From contig JAHHHA010000031.1 in the NCBI GenBank assembly GCA_019359615.1, positions 1 to 64,000 of the forward strand: DNA of 64,000 nt, in the 5' to 3' direction. Below, piece after piece: positions 26,248-35,010 of the stretch. The first letter of the stretch is position 1. Each line of letters starts with the position of its first letter. The notes under the pieces are model-generated. The model searched no databases. It worked only from the letters and a program-made list of their open reading frames with translations, and was not told the DNA's origin. This DNA comes from Cyanosarcina radialis HA8281-LM2. Lineage in GTDB: Bacteria; Cyanobacteriota; Cyanobacteriia; Cyanobacteriales; CCAP-1448. The position numbers and the translations under genes were made by a program.

Positions 26248-26790
26248 ATGAATGCTAACGAACCAAATTCCACTACTGAAGGTCAGTATTTGACCCCATT
26301 TCAACGAAAACTTTTGCAAAAAAATCTGCAAGCTGATTTGTCAGAAAAGCACAAAATGCGTCTGAAAATTATGTTGCTAGTAGATGAAGGCAAAACTCAA
26401 GCTGAAATTTGTCAAGTATTAGGATGTTCTCAAGCAACAGCCAGACATTGGATGTTGATGGCTCGCACGGGACAGGCGCACGACTGGCTCTCTAGCCCCA
26501 TAGGTCGTCCTAAAGCTGCCAGCGATGAATATATCAGACGCTTGCAGGAACTAGTCGGCGAGAGTCCGAGAGCGTTTGGCTATGGTTTTAAACGTTGGAC
26601 GGCTAACTGGTTGAGCAAACATTTAGAAAAAGAATTTGGCATTGAGGTGAGCGATCGCCATATCAATCGGTTACTCAAACAGATGGGGTTATCTAATCGC
26701 CAGCAACCAGGAGAAACAAATTATCACCAAGGCGATCGCATTGCGATTAACAATTTAGAAGCAATCTCTTTGTCTGAATTAGAGTTTTAG
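26248..26790 (+). CDS. IS630-like HTH protein without transposase domain
   Basis: The 180-residue protein has two helix-turn-helix units like those at the N-terminus of IS630-family transposases: MLLVDEGKTQAEICQVLGC then SQATARHWMLMA (about 50-75), and LSKHLEKEFGIEVSDRHINR then LLKQMGLS (about 131-158). The DDE catalytic part is absent and no terminal repeats are visible. Similar stand-alone proteins accompany C39-peptidase ABC transporters in cyanobacteria as I recall. Inference: a domesticated DNA-binding regulator of the export cluster that follows 109 bases on. Confidence 0.6.
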   Translation: MNANEPNSTTEGQYLTPFQRKLLQKNLQADLSEKHKMRLKIMLLVDEGKTQAEICQVLGCSQATARHWMLMARTGQAHDWLSSPIGRPKAASDEYIRRLQELVGESPRAFGYGFKRWTANWLSKHLEKEFGIEVSDRHINRLLKQMGLSNRQQPGETNYHQGDRIAINNLEAISLSELEF

Positions 26791-26899
26791 GGCATAGGGC
26801 ATGGGGCATAGGTCATAGGAATAGCCATTCATCATTTATTTCAACATTTTTACGTCCATTATTTCATAGGGCAGTAATTTTATAATTAACAATTTAGCT

Positions 26900-29611
26900 A
26901 TGATTTCAAACATATCGATAATTTCCCATCAACAATTAGATGAAATTATAGGCTATTCATTGTCGGCAGAAGAGTTTAATGGTTGCTGTCAACAACTAAA
27001 AATTCTCGAACCGAAGATGGGACTGTTTTGGGAAGCTACTACCTCCGAACCTGGGATCTACAGGGTAATTACGGGTAAAGTCAGACTGATTAATAGTGCG
27101 GGAGACTTAATCGCCACCCTAGAGGCTCAAGACTATTTTGGGGAATCTACTTTATTTCCCGAAGCGGCTTTTACCCCTTACTCAGCTAGAGCATCTCAAC
27201 ATCTGAAACTCTGTTATTTGCCATCGGAGTTGTTATTTTTTCTGATGCGCCAACACCCGCAAATTAGAGAGTCTCTCGCTCGTCGGGCGCAGAAGCGCGA
27301 GGCCCTGTGGTTTAACTCCGATCGATCGCTTGCAACTCCAGAACCAGCTACACCTGAAACTTCTCTCCCCGCTGGACCGCCAGCAAGCGAGAATAAGATC
27401 CGGCAAGCCTACTTTCCCAGTCCCAGCCAGCAAGCGAGCCATTGGTGGCGACGGGCGGTGCGGCGCTATCCCTTTTTTGCTCAGCAGAGTGCTTCTGACT
27501 GCGGTGCTGCTTGTTTGGTGATGGTGGCTCGTTACTGGGGGAAAAAGTTTAGCCTCAATCGCCTGCGGGATATTGCTAATGTCGATCGCAACGGGGCTTC
27601 GCTGCGAGGACTGTCCGCTGCTGCTGAAAGTTTGGGGTTTTCTACCAGGCCTGTAAAAGCTAATTTGACCCAGCTATCTAAACAACCGCTACCAGCTATT
27701 GCCCATTGGCAAGGGAAACACTACGTCGTCGTGTATCGAGTTACGCGCCAGCAAGTAATTATTGCCGATCCCGCTATAGGTCAGAAATCCCTCAGCTACA
27801 AGGAATTTCAAGCAGGTTGGACGGGTTATGCCCTGCTGTTGACTCCTACGGCGTTGTTGCGAGAGGCCCGAGAAAGTACGACTGCCCTTTGGCAATTTTG
27901 GGGGTTACTCAAACCCCATCGGTTAGTGTTGCTAGAAGTGTTTATGGCTTCGGTGTTTATCCAAATCTTTGGACTGATTACACCGATATTAACTCAGCTA
28001 TTGCTCGATCGGGTGGTAGTCAACCAGTCGCAGCTAACTTTAACCACGTTGGGAATCGGCTTGCTGGCGTTCGGTCTGTGCCGCGTTGCCATGATGGGTT
28101 TGCGGCAATATTTGTTAGACCATACAGCTAACAAGATCGACTTGGCACTGATTGTGGGGTTTATTCGCCATACCTTGCGCTTACCCTTGAGTTTCTTTGA
28201 GTCTCGTTATGTGGGAGATATTAGCTCTAGGGTGCAGGAAAACCGGAAAATTCAGCGATTTCTTACGGGTGAGGCGCTGTCGATCTTGCTAGATTTACTG
28301 ACAATTTTTATCTACGTGGGATTGATGCTTTGGTATAGCTGGAAAATGACACTTTTAGTATTAGCGATCGCTCCGCCATTTTGCTTGCTAGCGTTAATTG
28401 CCACTCCAGTTTTAAAGCAGATTTCTCGCGAAATCTTTAGCACGATGGTTAAAGAGAGCAGCTATCTAATCGAACTTATTTCTGGGGTTCGCACTATTAA
28501 GTCTACAGCCGTCGAGCAAACGGTACGCTGGCGCTGGGAAGAACTATTATATCAGGAGATTAGGACTAACTTTTCGGGGCAAAAGATTCGCAATCAACTC
28601 CAAATATTTAGCAACACCATTGAAGCCGTAATTACTACCGCTGTCCTGTGGTTTGGGGCGTGGCTGGTGATGCAAAATCAGCTTAGTATCGGGCAATTAG
28701 TAGCTTTTAATCTGCTGCTGGCTAATGCAATTAGACCTTTCCAGCGGCTAACTTTGCTGTGGAATGAGTTACAGGAAGTAGCGATCGCAGTTGAGCGCCT
28801 CAACGATGTTCTCGATTACGAACCAGAAGAGGATTTACAAAACCAAGTTCGTCAATCTTTACCCTTATTGCGCGGTGACATTCAATTTGAAAACGTTACG
28901 TTCCGCTATCATCCAGAAACTGATATTAACGTCCTTCAAAATCTCAGCTTTGAATTGAAACCGGGACAAATGGTAGCGTTAGTCGGGCGCAGCGGTTCGG
29001 GAAAAACTACCGTTTCCAAGTTAATGTTGGGGCTGTATCCAGCTACTACTGGCAAGGTGTCGATCGACGGGCAAAATATCACCAGTTTGGCTTTGCGATC
29101 GCTCAGGCAGCAAATCGGGGTGGTGGATCAAGATACCTTTTTATTTGGAGGTACGATTCGAGAAAATATTAGTCTCAGTCATCCAGCAGCCACCTTAGAA
29201 GAAATCATTGAGGTGGCACGATTAGCGGGTGCGGACGAGTTTATTCAAAAGTTGCCCGCAGGTTATGAAACTCAAATTGGTGAAGGGGGCGGACTGTTAT
29301 CTGGAGGACAGCGACAGCGACTAGCGATCGCTCGTGCTTTGTTAGGAAATCCTCGGCTGTTGATTTTAGATGAAGCGACTTCTCATCTCGATGCTGAATC
29401 AGAGCGAATTATTCAAACTAATCTTCAGACTATTCTCAAAAATCGCACTACTTTAGTTATCGCTCATCGGCTTTCTACTATTCGTCACGCTGACTTAATT
29501 TTAGTTCTCGATCGAGGGATTTTAATTGAGAGTGGAACTCACGAAGAATTAATGAGAAAGCGAGGGCATTATTTCTATCTCAATCAGCAGCAGTTAGCAG
29601 TTGTCAATTGA
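26900..29611 (+). CDS. C39 peptidase-ABC exporter with cNMP-type N-domain
   Basis: The 903-residue exporter trims and secretes peptides with double-glycine leaders. Order: a cyclic-nucleotide-binding-like domain (about 30-135; YRVITGKVRLINSAGDLIA), a C39 peptidase (about 190-310; QQSASDCGAACLVM with catalytic Cys201, His274 in GKHYVVVY, Asp290 in IADPAIG), a six-helix transmembrane domain (about 335-620) and an ABC ATPase (GRSGSGKTTVSK, LSGGQRQRLAIARALL, LILDEATSHLD). HetC/SunT-like cyanobacterial transporters share this plan. A matching precursor is encoded at 31486-31644 on the other strand. The start region is AT-rich with no strong ribosome binding site. Confidence 0.9.
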   Translation: MISNISIISHQQLDEIIGYSLSAEEFNGCCQQLKILEPKMGLFWEATTSEPGIYRVITGKVRLINSAGDLIATLEAQDYFGESTLFPEAAFTPYSARASQHLKLCYLPSELLFFLMRQHPQIRESLARRAQKREALWFNSDRSLATPEPATPETSLPAGPPASENKIRQAYFPSPSQQASHWWRRAVRRYPFFAQQSASDCGAACLVMVARYWGKKFSLNRLRDIANVDRNGASLRGLSAAAESLGFSTRPVKANLTQLSKQPLPAIAHWQGKHYVVVYRVTRQQVIIADPAIGQKSLSYKEFQAGWTGYALLLTPTALLREARESTTALWQFWGLLKPHRLVLLEVFMASVFIQIFGLITPILTQLLLDRVVVNQSQLTLTTLGIGLLAFGLCRVAMMGLRQYLLDHTANKIDLALIVGFIRHTLRLPLSFFESRYVGDISSRVQENRKIQRFLTGEALSILLDLLTIFIYVGLMLWYSWKMTLLVLAIAPPFCLLALIATPVLKQISREIFSTMVKESSYLIELISGVRTIKSTAVEQTVRWRWEELLYQEIRTNFSGQKIRNQLQIFSNTIEAVITTAVLWFGAWLVMQNQLSIGQLVAFNLLLANAIRPFQRLTLLWNELQEVAIAVERLNDVLDYEPEEDLQNQVRQSLPLLRGDIQFENVTFRYHPETDINVLQNLSFELKPGQMVALVGRSGSGKTTVSKLMLGLYPATTGKVSIDGQNITSLALRSLRQQIGVVDQDTFLFGGTIRENISLSHPAATLEEIIEVARLAGADEFIQKLPAGYETQIGEGGGLLSGGQRQRLAIARALLGNPRLLILDEATSHLDAESERIIQTNLQTILKNRTTLVIAHRLSTIRHADLILVLDRGILIESGTHEELMRKRGHYFYLNQQQLAVVN

Positions 29612-29742
29612 TAGATAGTAGGCGATCGAATTGAAGGGGATACTTAATAAATAATAACCACAGATGAACACAGATAAACACAGATGGAATTGATAAGCTA
29701 TCGGTTGGTAAAAATATAAACTTTGATCGTATAGGTCAATTT

Positions 29743-30369
29743 ATGCCTAGTTCTCCAATACTAAATAACCATAAGCCGCCAAAACTAGTAGAAGCTGGCG
29801 ATCGCAGTGACGATTTTATCAGTCAAATAGATGCTAATGGCACTAATAACGGACAGATCCCTAAAAATGATGATTGGTCTGATGCTACCGAGCAGCTTCT
29901 CGATAGTTTACCACCAGTCTGGACGCGAGGATTACTGTATTTTTTGATGGTATTTTTCGGAATCGCCTTACCTTGGTTAATCTGCTCTCAAGTAGATGAA
30001 TCAGTAACTTCTAGAGGTCAATTAGAGCTACAAAAAGAAACTGTAAAAGCTTCTTCGATCGTGCGAGCGGAGATTTCGATGAAAGATAGTGCTTTTTTAG
30101 AAGTAGGAATGCCAGTCAAGATTAAGTTTGATGCCTATCCCTTTCAAAATTATGGAGTGGCGACGGGGAGGTTAGTAGAGATTTTACTCCCGGCTGAGAT
30201 CGCGAGTAATAACCTCGATCGAGTACCTAAATATCAGTTGCGAATTAAGCTCGATCGAGCTTGTCTTCCTACAGCTACCAAATGCCTGAATTTACGTCCT
30301 GGAGAAACCGCAACTGTTGAAATCGTTATTCGTCAGCGCCGCTTGATAGATTATGTTACTAATCTCTAA
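29743..30369 (+). CDS. Short HlyD-type adaptor lacking the coiled-coil hairpin
   Basis: The 208-residue protein has a cytoplasmic N-terminus, one membrane helix (about 66-85, GLLYFLMVFFGIALPWLI), the start of the HlyD periplasmic part (SQVDESVTSRGQLELQK), then jumps straight to the C-terminal beta-barrel (FLEVGMPVKIKFDAYPFQNYG, then LRPGETATVEIVIRQRR). Full HlyD adaptors of this group have roughly 250 extra residues between these parts, making the lipoyl domain and the long hairpin that reaches the outer-membrane channel. The reading frame is intact, so this is a natural mini-adaptor or an internal in-frame deletion. It lies between the exporter and the parvulin gene. Confidence 0.75.
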   Translation: MPSSPILNNHKPPKLVEAGDRSDDFISQIDANGTNNGQIPKNDDWSDATEQLLDSLPPVWTRGLLYFLMVFFGIALPWLICSQVDESVTSRGQLELQKETVKASSIVRAEISMKDSAFLEVGMPVKIKFDAYPFQNYGVATGRLVEILLPAEIASNNLDRVPKYQLRIKLDRACLPTATKCLNLRPGETATVEIVIRQRRLIDYVTNL

Positions 30370-30567
30370 ATGTAGTGATACGACACACCTAAAATGGTGC
30401 GTTACGACGGACTCTTAAATTTAAGTCAGAGCAAAGATTATCGCCGTCTAACGCACCCTACAGTTAGAGATTAGTAGGGTGCGTATAGCCTGCGGCATGG
30501 CTTCGCTAAAGCACAGCGTAACGCACCAAGATCGACTGTAATTAGTAAACCAACCAAAAGGAAAACC
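30370..30567. repeat. GGTGCGTTACG repeat elements
   Basis: The spacer between the HlyD and parvulin genes is made of several copies of TAGGGTGCGT / GGTGCGTTACG and their complements (about 30392-30402, 30448-30462, 30476-30485 and 30508-30519). These can form hairpins. No gene. Confidence 0.6.
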
Positions 30568-31305
30568 ATGTCACCAACGATCGCTATTACCAATGAAGAC
30601 GTTCTGCATCAAATTAAGCTATCGCGGAAATTTCCAGAAGTAGTTAGAGAAATTGTCACTCGCCATATTCTGAAAAAATCTTTGGCTGAAGCGGGTATCG
30701 AAGTCGAAACTCAAGAACTTCAGCAGGAAGCAGATAAATTTCGCTTGCTCAATCAACTTCGCAATGCAGATACTACTTGGAAATGGCTGGAAACGCACCA
30801 TTTATCCTTAGAAGATTTTGAAGAAATTGCTTACGTCAATCGGATTTATACCAAGTTAGCAGAACATCTATTTGCCGAGCGAGTAGAATCCTACTTCTTT
30901 GAACATCAATTAGATTACGCCGGAGCAGTTATATATGAAGTAGTCTTAGATGACGAAGATTTAGCGATCGAACTTTTTTATGGCATTCAAGCAGGCGAAA
31001 TCAATTTCTACGATGTGGCTCACCAATATATTAAAGATAAAGAATTACGGCGAGTGAAGGGATATCGAGGAATTGTCAATCGCCAACAACTGAATCCAGA
31101 AATTTCTGCCGCTGTTTTTGCCGCTAATCCACCTCAGCTTCTGAAACCGATCGTCACTTCTAAAGGAGTACACCTAATTTTGGTAGATGAAATCATTCAA
31201 GCCGAATTAGATATTAAGCTACGCTGGAAAATCATGCTAGATTTATTTGCTGAATGGCTGAACAAACAAGTTGAGGAAGCAATCTTAGTTTATCAAGAGG
31301 TGTAA
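30568..31305 (+). CDS. PpiC/SurA-like peptidyl-prolyl isomerase
   Basis: The 245-residue protein has a helical N-terminal part (about 1-115) and a parvulin-like domain (about 116-215: VIYEVVLDDEDLAIELFYGIQ, GYRGIVNRQQLNPEISAAVF and PIVTSKGVHLILVDEI). It has no signal peptide, so it should be cytoplasmic or reach the membrane with the exporter. Parvulin-like proteins are common beside C39 exporters and HlyD genes in cyanobacteria; a role in peptide folding or delivery is inferred. AAAGGAAAA precedes the ATG. Confidence 0.75.
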   Translation: MSPTIAITNEDVLHQIKLSRKFPEVVREIVTRHILKKSLAEAGIEVETQELQQEADKFRLLNQLRNADTTWKWLETHHLSLEDFEEIAYVNRIYTKLAEHLFAERVESYFFEHQLDYAGAVIYEVVLDDEDLAIELFYGIQAGEINFYDVAHQYIKDKELRRVKGYRGIVNRQQLNPEISAAVFAANPPQLLKPIVTSKGVHLILVDEIIQAELDIKLRWKIMLDLFAEWLNKQVEEAILVYQEV

Positions 31306-31372
31306 TAGCTGTAGGTTGGGTGAAGGGCAGGAAACCCAACATTACTTTGTTATTTAGTCGTCTTGGCTGTAA

Positions 31373-31412
31373 ATGTAGAGACGCAATAACCAAGTCATCG
31401 CGTCTCTACAGG
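31373..31412. repeat. GTAGAGACGC imperfect palindrome
   Basis: GTAGAGACGC (from 31375) and GCGTCTCTAC (ending 31410) flank a 16-base centre. It belongs to the same family as 4161-4184. It lies between the convergent parvulin and precursor-peptide genes and could serve as a terminator. Confidence 0.6.
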
Positions 31413-31485
31413 AGGCATAATCTCTATCTTTTTAGTACCACGAATAGGATTCATGGTACTACTGCAATTAAAGCGTCAGTTACTT

Positions 31486-31644
31486 CTACAGAGATGTAGT
31501 ACCGCAGCCACCCGCACAAGCAGCCCTGCAACCTAAACCACCCATTACAGCCGCTAATTCTTGCGCGTTGAGATCGTTTAGATTGGCAACCAAGCTTTCG
31601 TATTCTTGGGGAAGAATTAGATCCGAAATTGTAATCTTAGACAT
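31486..31644 (-). CDS. Double-glycine precursor peptide, probable exported RiPP or bacteriocin
   Basis: The 52-residue peptide starts at 31644 with AAGGAG eight bases upstream. The leader ends LNAQELAAVMGG, the amphipathic pattern plus Gly-Gly that C39 peptidases recognise (cleavage after Gly36). The predicted mature part is LGCRAACAGGCGTTSL, with cysteines at positions 39, 43 and 47, evenly spaced by four. The exporter, HlyD and parvulin genes lie just beyond on the other strand, converging on it. Established: such leader peptides are matured and exported by C39-ABC transporters. Inferred: this is the cluster's substrate. No lanthionine, YcaO or radical-SAM modification gene is adjacent, so the cysteines may be disulfide-bonded or unmodified. 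Confidence 0.8.
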   Translation of the reverse strand: MSKITISDLILPQEYESLVANLNDLNAQELAAVMGGLGCRAACAGGCGTTSL

Positions 31645-32021
31645 GGGAAAATCTCCTTAGAGGTAAGTATTTTATTGAGTTATGAGGTATTTAATTTCCT
31701 CATCTCCTTATCATATTGAACGATATTTTCTAGCTTTTCAATAGGTTTACCCTGCTAAAAAAGACAAAAAAATCGCACTTATTGATGGCGATAATTACTT
31801 ATTTTTTTATCGAACAAACGATTCGCACATGAATTTTAAAATAACTAAGATTATTGCGTTTGTCCGATCTATATCGGCATTATTTTTCTGTCTCTATATA
31901 GCTATCTTCATAGAATTATCGGACAAAATAGTTAGCTTTATGTCTTTTATATTTAGCAGAATTATAGACATTAATAATAAACGTTGATTAGAATGCGGTT
32001 AGTAATAAAGGAGAGAACATA
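31645..32021. other. AT-rich divergent region between peptide and arsenic genes
   Basis: This gap of 377 bases separates the minus-strand peptide from the plus-strand arsenic genes. It is strongly AT-rich. It contains a 10-bp inverted repeat (31859-31927, separate entry) and AAGGAG just before the 32022 start. Confidence 0.6.
31859..31927. promoter_or_regulatory. Widely spaced inverted repeat upstream of arsenic genes
   Basis: TTTGTCCGAT (31859-31868) is repeated inverted as ATCGGACAAA (31918-31927). The 49-base centre is AT-rich and holds TATATAG. It could be paired operator sites or a transcript hairpin controlling the operon at 32022. It does not look like a typical ArsR/SmtB site. Confidence 0.4.
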
Positions 32022-32348
32022 ATGAAGAAAGTATATATTTACGACAAAAGTTGCTGTCACGCAAATGCGATCGAAGAATTAGCATCATCCATTAGAGAAA
32101 GATTTGCCGACGAGACTGAAGTAAAAGTGTTCGATCTGAATCAAAAAGATCGGTCAGTACCGATTCCGCGATCGCTCTTTATGAAAATGCAAACCGATGG
32201 CGGTAAATGTTTGCCAGCGATAGTTGTCGATAATTCTATTGTGACACTCGGTAAGTTACCCAAATTGGAAGAGGCAATAGAAGCGATCCGCAGTGGCAAA
32301 CCGATTCAAACTTCTCAAAATTGTGGTTGCGAACAAAGTTGTTGTTAA
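32022..32348 (+). CDS. ArsD-like thioredoxin-fold metallochaperone
   Basis: The 108-residue protein opens KKVYIYDKSCCHANAIEELA, placing a Cys pair at residues 11-12 after the first strand as in ArsD-type or thioredoxin-like metal carriers, and ends with CGCEQSCC. LPAIVVDNSIVTLGKLP gives the cis-Pro and following strand of a thioredoxin fold. The Cys-rich tail and the next genes (ArsI-type, ArsM) suggest arsenic binding or delivery. It differs from classical ArsD in lacking the usual second half, so the name is by similarity only. AAGGAG precedes the ATG. Confidence 0.6.
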   Translation: MKKVYIYDKSCCHANAIEELASSIRERFADETEVKVFDLNQKDRSVPIPRSLFMKMQTDGGKCLPAIVVDNSIVTLGKLPKLEEAIEAIRSGKPIQTSQNCGCEQSCC

Positions 32349-32374
32349 ACGTTGCTAAATAACGGGAGAATTAG

Positions 32375-33670
32375 ATGAAAATAGATATTTACGTCCAAGG
32401 CGATCGAGATCTCGCTGTTGCCAACAGCTTAAGCGATTCATATCTGCTAAAACAGTCAGACTTTCAGTTAGCTGGCATAAATTTAGATGAATCAGAAGAA
32501 ATTCCGGCATCTGTTTTAGAAGTGATGATGTTAAAAAAAGAAAAAACTTTTCCTTTGACTCTAGCTAACGGATATCCAGTTTTAAGCGGCAGATTTCCCC
32601 AGGCAGAAGAGATCGATCGCTTGGCAACAGAAGGGATTGAAAAACCAGCAGTTTTAGTCGATCGCGCTTTGAGTGCGGTGCATTTTTCTACTGAGAAGCG
32701 GATTCATTGCAATATTATTGTCCGCGACGTTTATCGATCGGTAGTGTTTTACCGTACCTTATTCAACCAAAATCCAGTCAAACATAAAAAAGATTACGCC
32801 AAATTTGAATTAGAAGAACCGCCGTTAAACCTCAGCCTGCTTCAAAATGAAGAATTCGGTAATTCGGGCCAAGGTTCGATCAACCATCTAGGAATCCAAG
32901 TCAAAGATAGCAATGCAATTCTTGAAGCTAAGGAAAGACTGACTAAAGCTGGATTCAAATTTGAAGAAGAAGTAGAAACCGCTGGCTGTTACGCAGTGCA
33001 AACCAAAATCTGGGTTCCCGATCCAGATGGCAACTTATGGGAGGTATTTCTGGTAATCGAACCAGAAGCAACCCAAGGTTGCACTTCAGAGTGCATTTGT
33101 TATCAAGAGATGTCTCAAAATAGTGTGGGTTCAGTTACAGAAAACTGTTGCCAACCAACTACAAATAATGGCGATTATCAGCGAGTATTCAGTGCCGTCG
33201 ATTTTCCCGGAGAAAAGCGCATTCACGCCAACATTATTACTCGCGATGTCAAACGTTCTTTGGCTTACTACCAAACTTTGTTCGATGCCAAACCAGTCAA
33301 AATTAAGAGCGACTACGCTAAATTTGAAATTGACGAACCGCGACTTAACCTCAGCATTCTCCAGAAAGATGATATCGATGACTTTGGCGAAGGTTTGATC
33401 AATCATCTGGGAATTCAAGTTAAAGATAGCGAGGCGATCGCTGAAGTTAAAGAACGCCTGATTCAAGCTGGTTTGAATTTTGAAGAAGAGAAACAAGAAG
33501 CCTGCTGTTATGCCGTCCAAACTAAAATTTGGGCACCCGATCCAGATGGTAATCGCTGGGAAGTATTTATAGTCGTTGAAGCTGAAGCTGATGAAGGCTG
33601 CGGCCCCGATTGTATTTGCTACTACGAAATGATGCAAAATGCTGATGTTAAAGCATCTGTAGCTGCCTGA
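32375..33670 (+). CDS. ArsD-like domain fused to two ArsI (CadI-type) lyase domains
   Basis: The 431-residue protein has an N-terminal thioredoxin-like segment (1-90) without cysteines, then two VOC-fold ArsI domains (about 108-245 and 281-415). ArsI breaks the carbon-arsenic bond of trivalent organoarsenicals using Fe(II). The metal ligands are kept in both domains: His111, His171, Glu223 and His284, His344, Glu396. The vicinal arsenic-binding Cys pair is present only in domain 2 (EACCYAVQ, 377-378); domain 1 has Gly-Cys (AGCYAVQ, 204-205). Each domain is followed by a Cys-rich motif (CTSECICYQEM, CGPDCICYYEM). It lies 26 bases after the ArsD-like gene. Confidence 0.8.
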   Translation: MKIDIYVQGDRDLAVANSLSDSYLLKQSDFQLAGINLDESEEIPASVLEVMMLKKEKTFPLTLANGYPVLSGRFPQAEEIDRLATEGIEKPAVLVDRALSAVHFSTEKRIHCNIIVRDVYRSVVFYRTLFNQNPVKHKKDYAKFELEEPPLNLSLLQNEEFGNSGQGSINHLGIQVKDSNAILEAKERLTKAGFKFEEEVETAGCYAVQTKIWVPDPDGNLWEVFLVIEPEATQGCTSECICYQEMSQNSVGSVTENCCQPTTNNGDYQRVFSAVDFPGEKRIHANIITRDVKRSLAYYQTLFDAKPVKIKSDYAKFEIDEPRLNLSILQKDDIDDFGEGLINHLGIQVKDSEAIAEVKERLIQAGLNFEEEKQEACCYAVQTKIWAPDPDGNRWEVFIVVEAEADEGCGPDCICYYEMMQNADVKASVAA

Positions 33671-33771
33671 GAAAATCGCCTACCAATTCAAGTTGGGTTT
33701 CGCCATCGCTCAACCCAACCTACGAAATTCCAACCCAAACGACAAAATTGCCAATCCAAGGAAACATCAAT

Positions 33772-34965
33772 ATGAAAGAATTAACTCAATCGCTGGAATA
33801 CGATATTGAAAGTGCCGTACAAGAAAAATATCAAGTTGCGGCTCGTCAAGTCTCAGTTGGCTTGTGTTTTCCAGCAGAATACAATAAACAAGATCTACAA
33901 CACTTACCTGAAGAAATCGTTCAAAAAGATTACGGTTGTGGCGATCCGACGCGCTATGTATCTGCTGGTGAAACCGTGGTCGATCTGGGTTCTGGTGTAG
34001 GCAAGAATTGTTATATCATTGCCAAAAAAGTCGGTGTTAGTGGGCAAGTAATTGGAGTTGATTTTAATGACGAAATGCTGGGAACTGCCCGCAAATATTT
34101 AGATAAGGTTGCTAACGAAATCGGATATCAAAACGTTCGATTTGTCAAAGGAAAAATCCAAGATCTAAAGCTGGATTTGGATTTAACTCAAGCTTGGTTA
34201 AAAGAACATCCGATCGCATCTTTAGAAGAAGTAATGAAGTTTGAGAATGAATGCGATCGCCTCAGACAACAACAGCCTCTTATTCCCGATAACAGCGTCG
34301 ATGTTGTCGTCTCTAGCTGCGTTCTGAATCTAGTTCGACCGGAAGATAAACAGCAATTGTTCCAAGAAATCTATCGCGTCCTCAAACCGGGCGGGAGAGT
34401 GGTTATTTCTGATGTGGTCTGCGACGAAGAGCCCACGCCAGAAATGTTGAATAACCCTCAGCTTTGGAGTGCTTGTATTTCTGGTGCTTTTCGAGAAGAT
34501 GTTTTTGTCAAGATGTTCGATCGAGTTGGTTTCTACGGAATTGAAATTATCAAGCGTAATCCCAACCCTTCAGAAGTAATTGATGGGATTGAATTTCGTT
34601 CTGTCACCGTTCGAGCGTTTAAGGGTAAAGAAGGTGACTGTTGGGAATGCAATCAAGCAGTAATTTATAAAGGCCCTTGGCAACAGGTTCGCGACGACGA
34701 CAATCACGTTTTTAAGCGCGGTCAAAGGACGGCTGTTTGCGACAAAACCTACCGGATTTTAACCAATCCCAAAGGACCCTATCACCAAGAATTTTTTCCA
34801 GTTCCACCCCATCAAGAAATTCCTTTAGAAGCAGCCTTGCCGTTTGACTGTCAAGGTTCTAGTATTCGCCATCCGCGAGAAACGAAAGGTCTAGATTATC
34901 AAATAACTACTTCTGGTGCTGGTTCGTGCTGTAGTCCCGATACCTCAAATAGTTGTTGTTCGTAA
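33772..34965 (+). CDS. arsM: Arsenite methyltransferase ArsM
   Basis: The 397-residue SAM enzyme methylates trivalent arsenic. The SAM loop VVDLGSGVGKNCYIIAKKVG lies near residue 67. The arsenic-binding cysteines are visible in DYGCGDP (about 55) and VVSSCVLNLV (about 185), with a further Cys in DVVCDEEP (about 219). A C-terminal extension holds CWECNQAVIYKGPW and ends in SCCSPDTSNSCCS. The start ATG 33772 has AAGGA upstream; an in-frame TTG at 33748 is less likely. It is third in the arsenic operon. Confidence 0.85.
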   Translation: MKELTQSLEYDIESAVQEKYQVAARQVSVGLCFPAEYNKQDLQHLPEEIVQKDYGCGDPTRYVSAGETVVDLGSGVGKNCYIIAKKVGVSGQVIGVDFNDEMLGTARKYLDKVANEIGYQNVRFVKGKIQDLKLDLDLTQAWLKEHPIASLEEVMKFENECDRLRQQQPLIPDNSVDVVVSSCVLNLVRPEDKQQLFQEIYRVLKPGGRVVISDVVCDEEPTPEMLNNPQLWSACISGAFREDVFVKMFDRVGFYGIEIIKRNPNPSEVIDGIEFRSVTVRAFKGKEGDCWECNQAVIYKGPWQQVRDDDNHVFKRGQRTAVCDKTYRILTNPKGPYHQEFFPVPPHQEIPLEAALPFDCQGSSIRHPRETKGLDYQITTSGAGSCCSPDTSNSCCS

Positions 34966-35010
34966 TTAAGGAAAATAAGGAGCAGGGGTTACGCACAAAG
35001 AATACATCCA

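Noticed and set aside
26248-26790. IS630 insertion sequence
   Set aside because: There is no DDE catalytic domain, no terminal inverted repeats and no TA duplication visible; only the DNA-binding part exists.
31859-31927. Arsenic or metal riboswitch
   Set aside because: Only a single long-range inverted repeat is visible, with no known riboswitch core; it is recorded as a possible regulatory site only.
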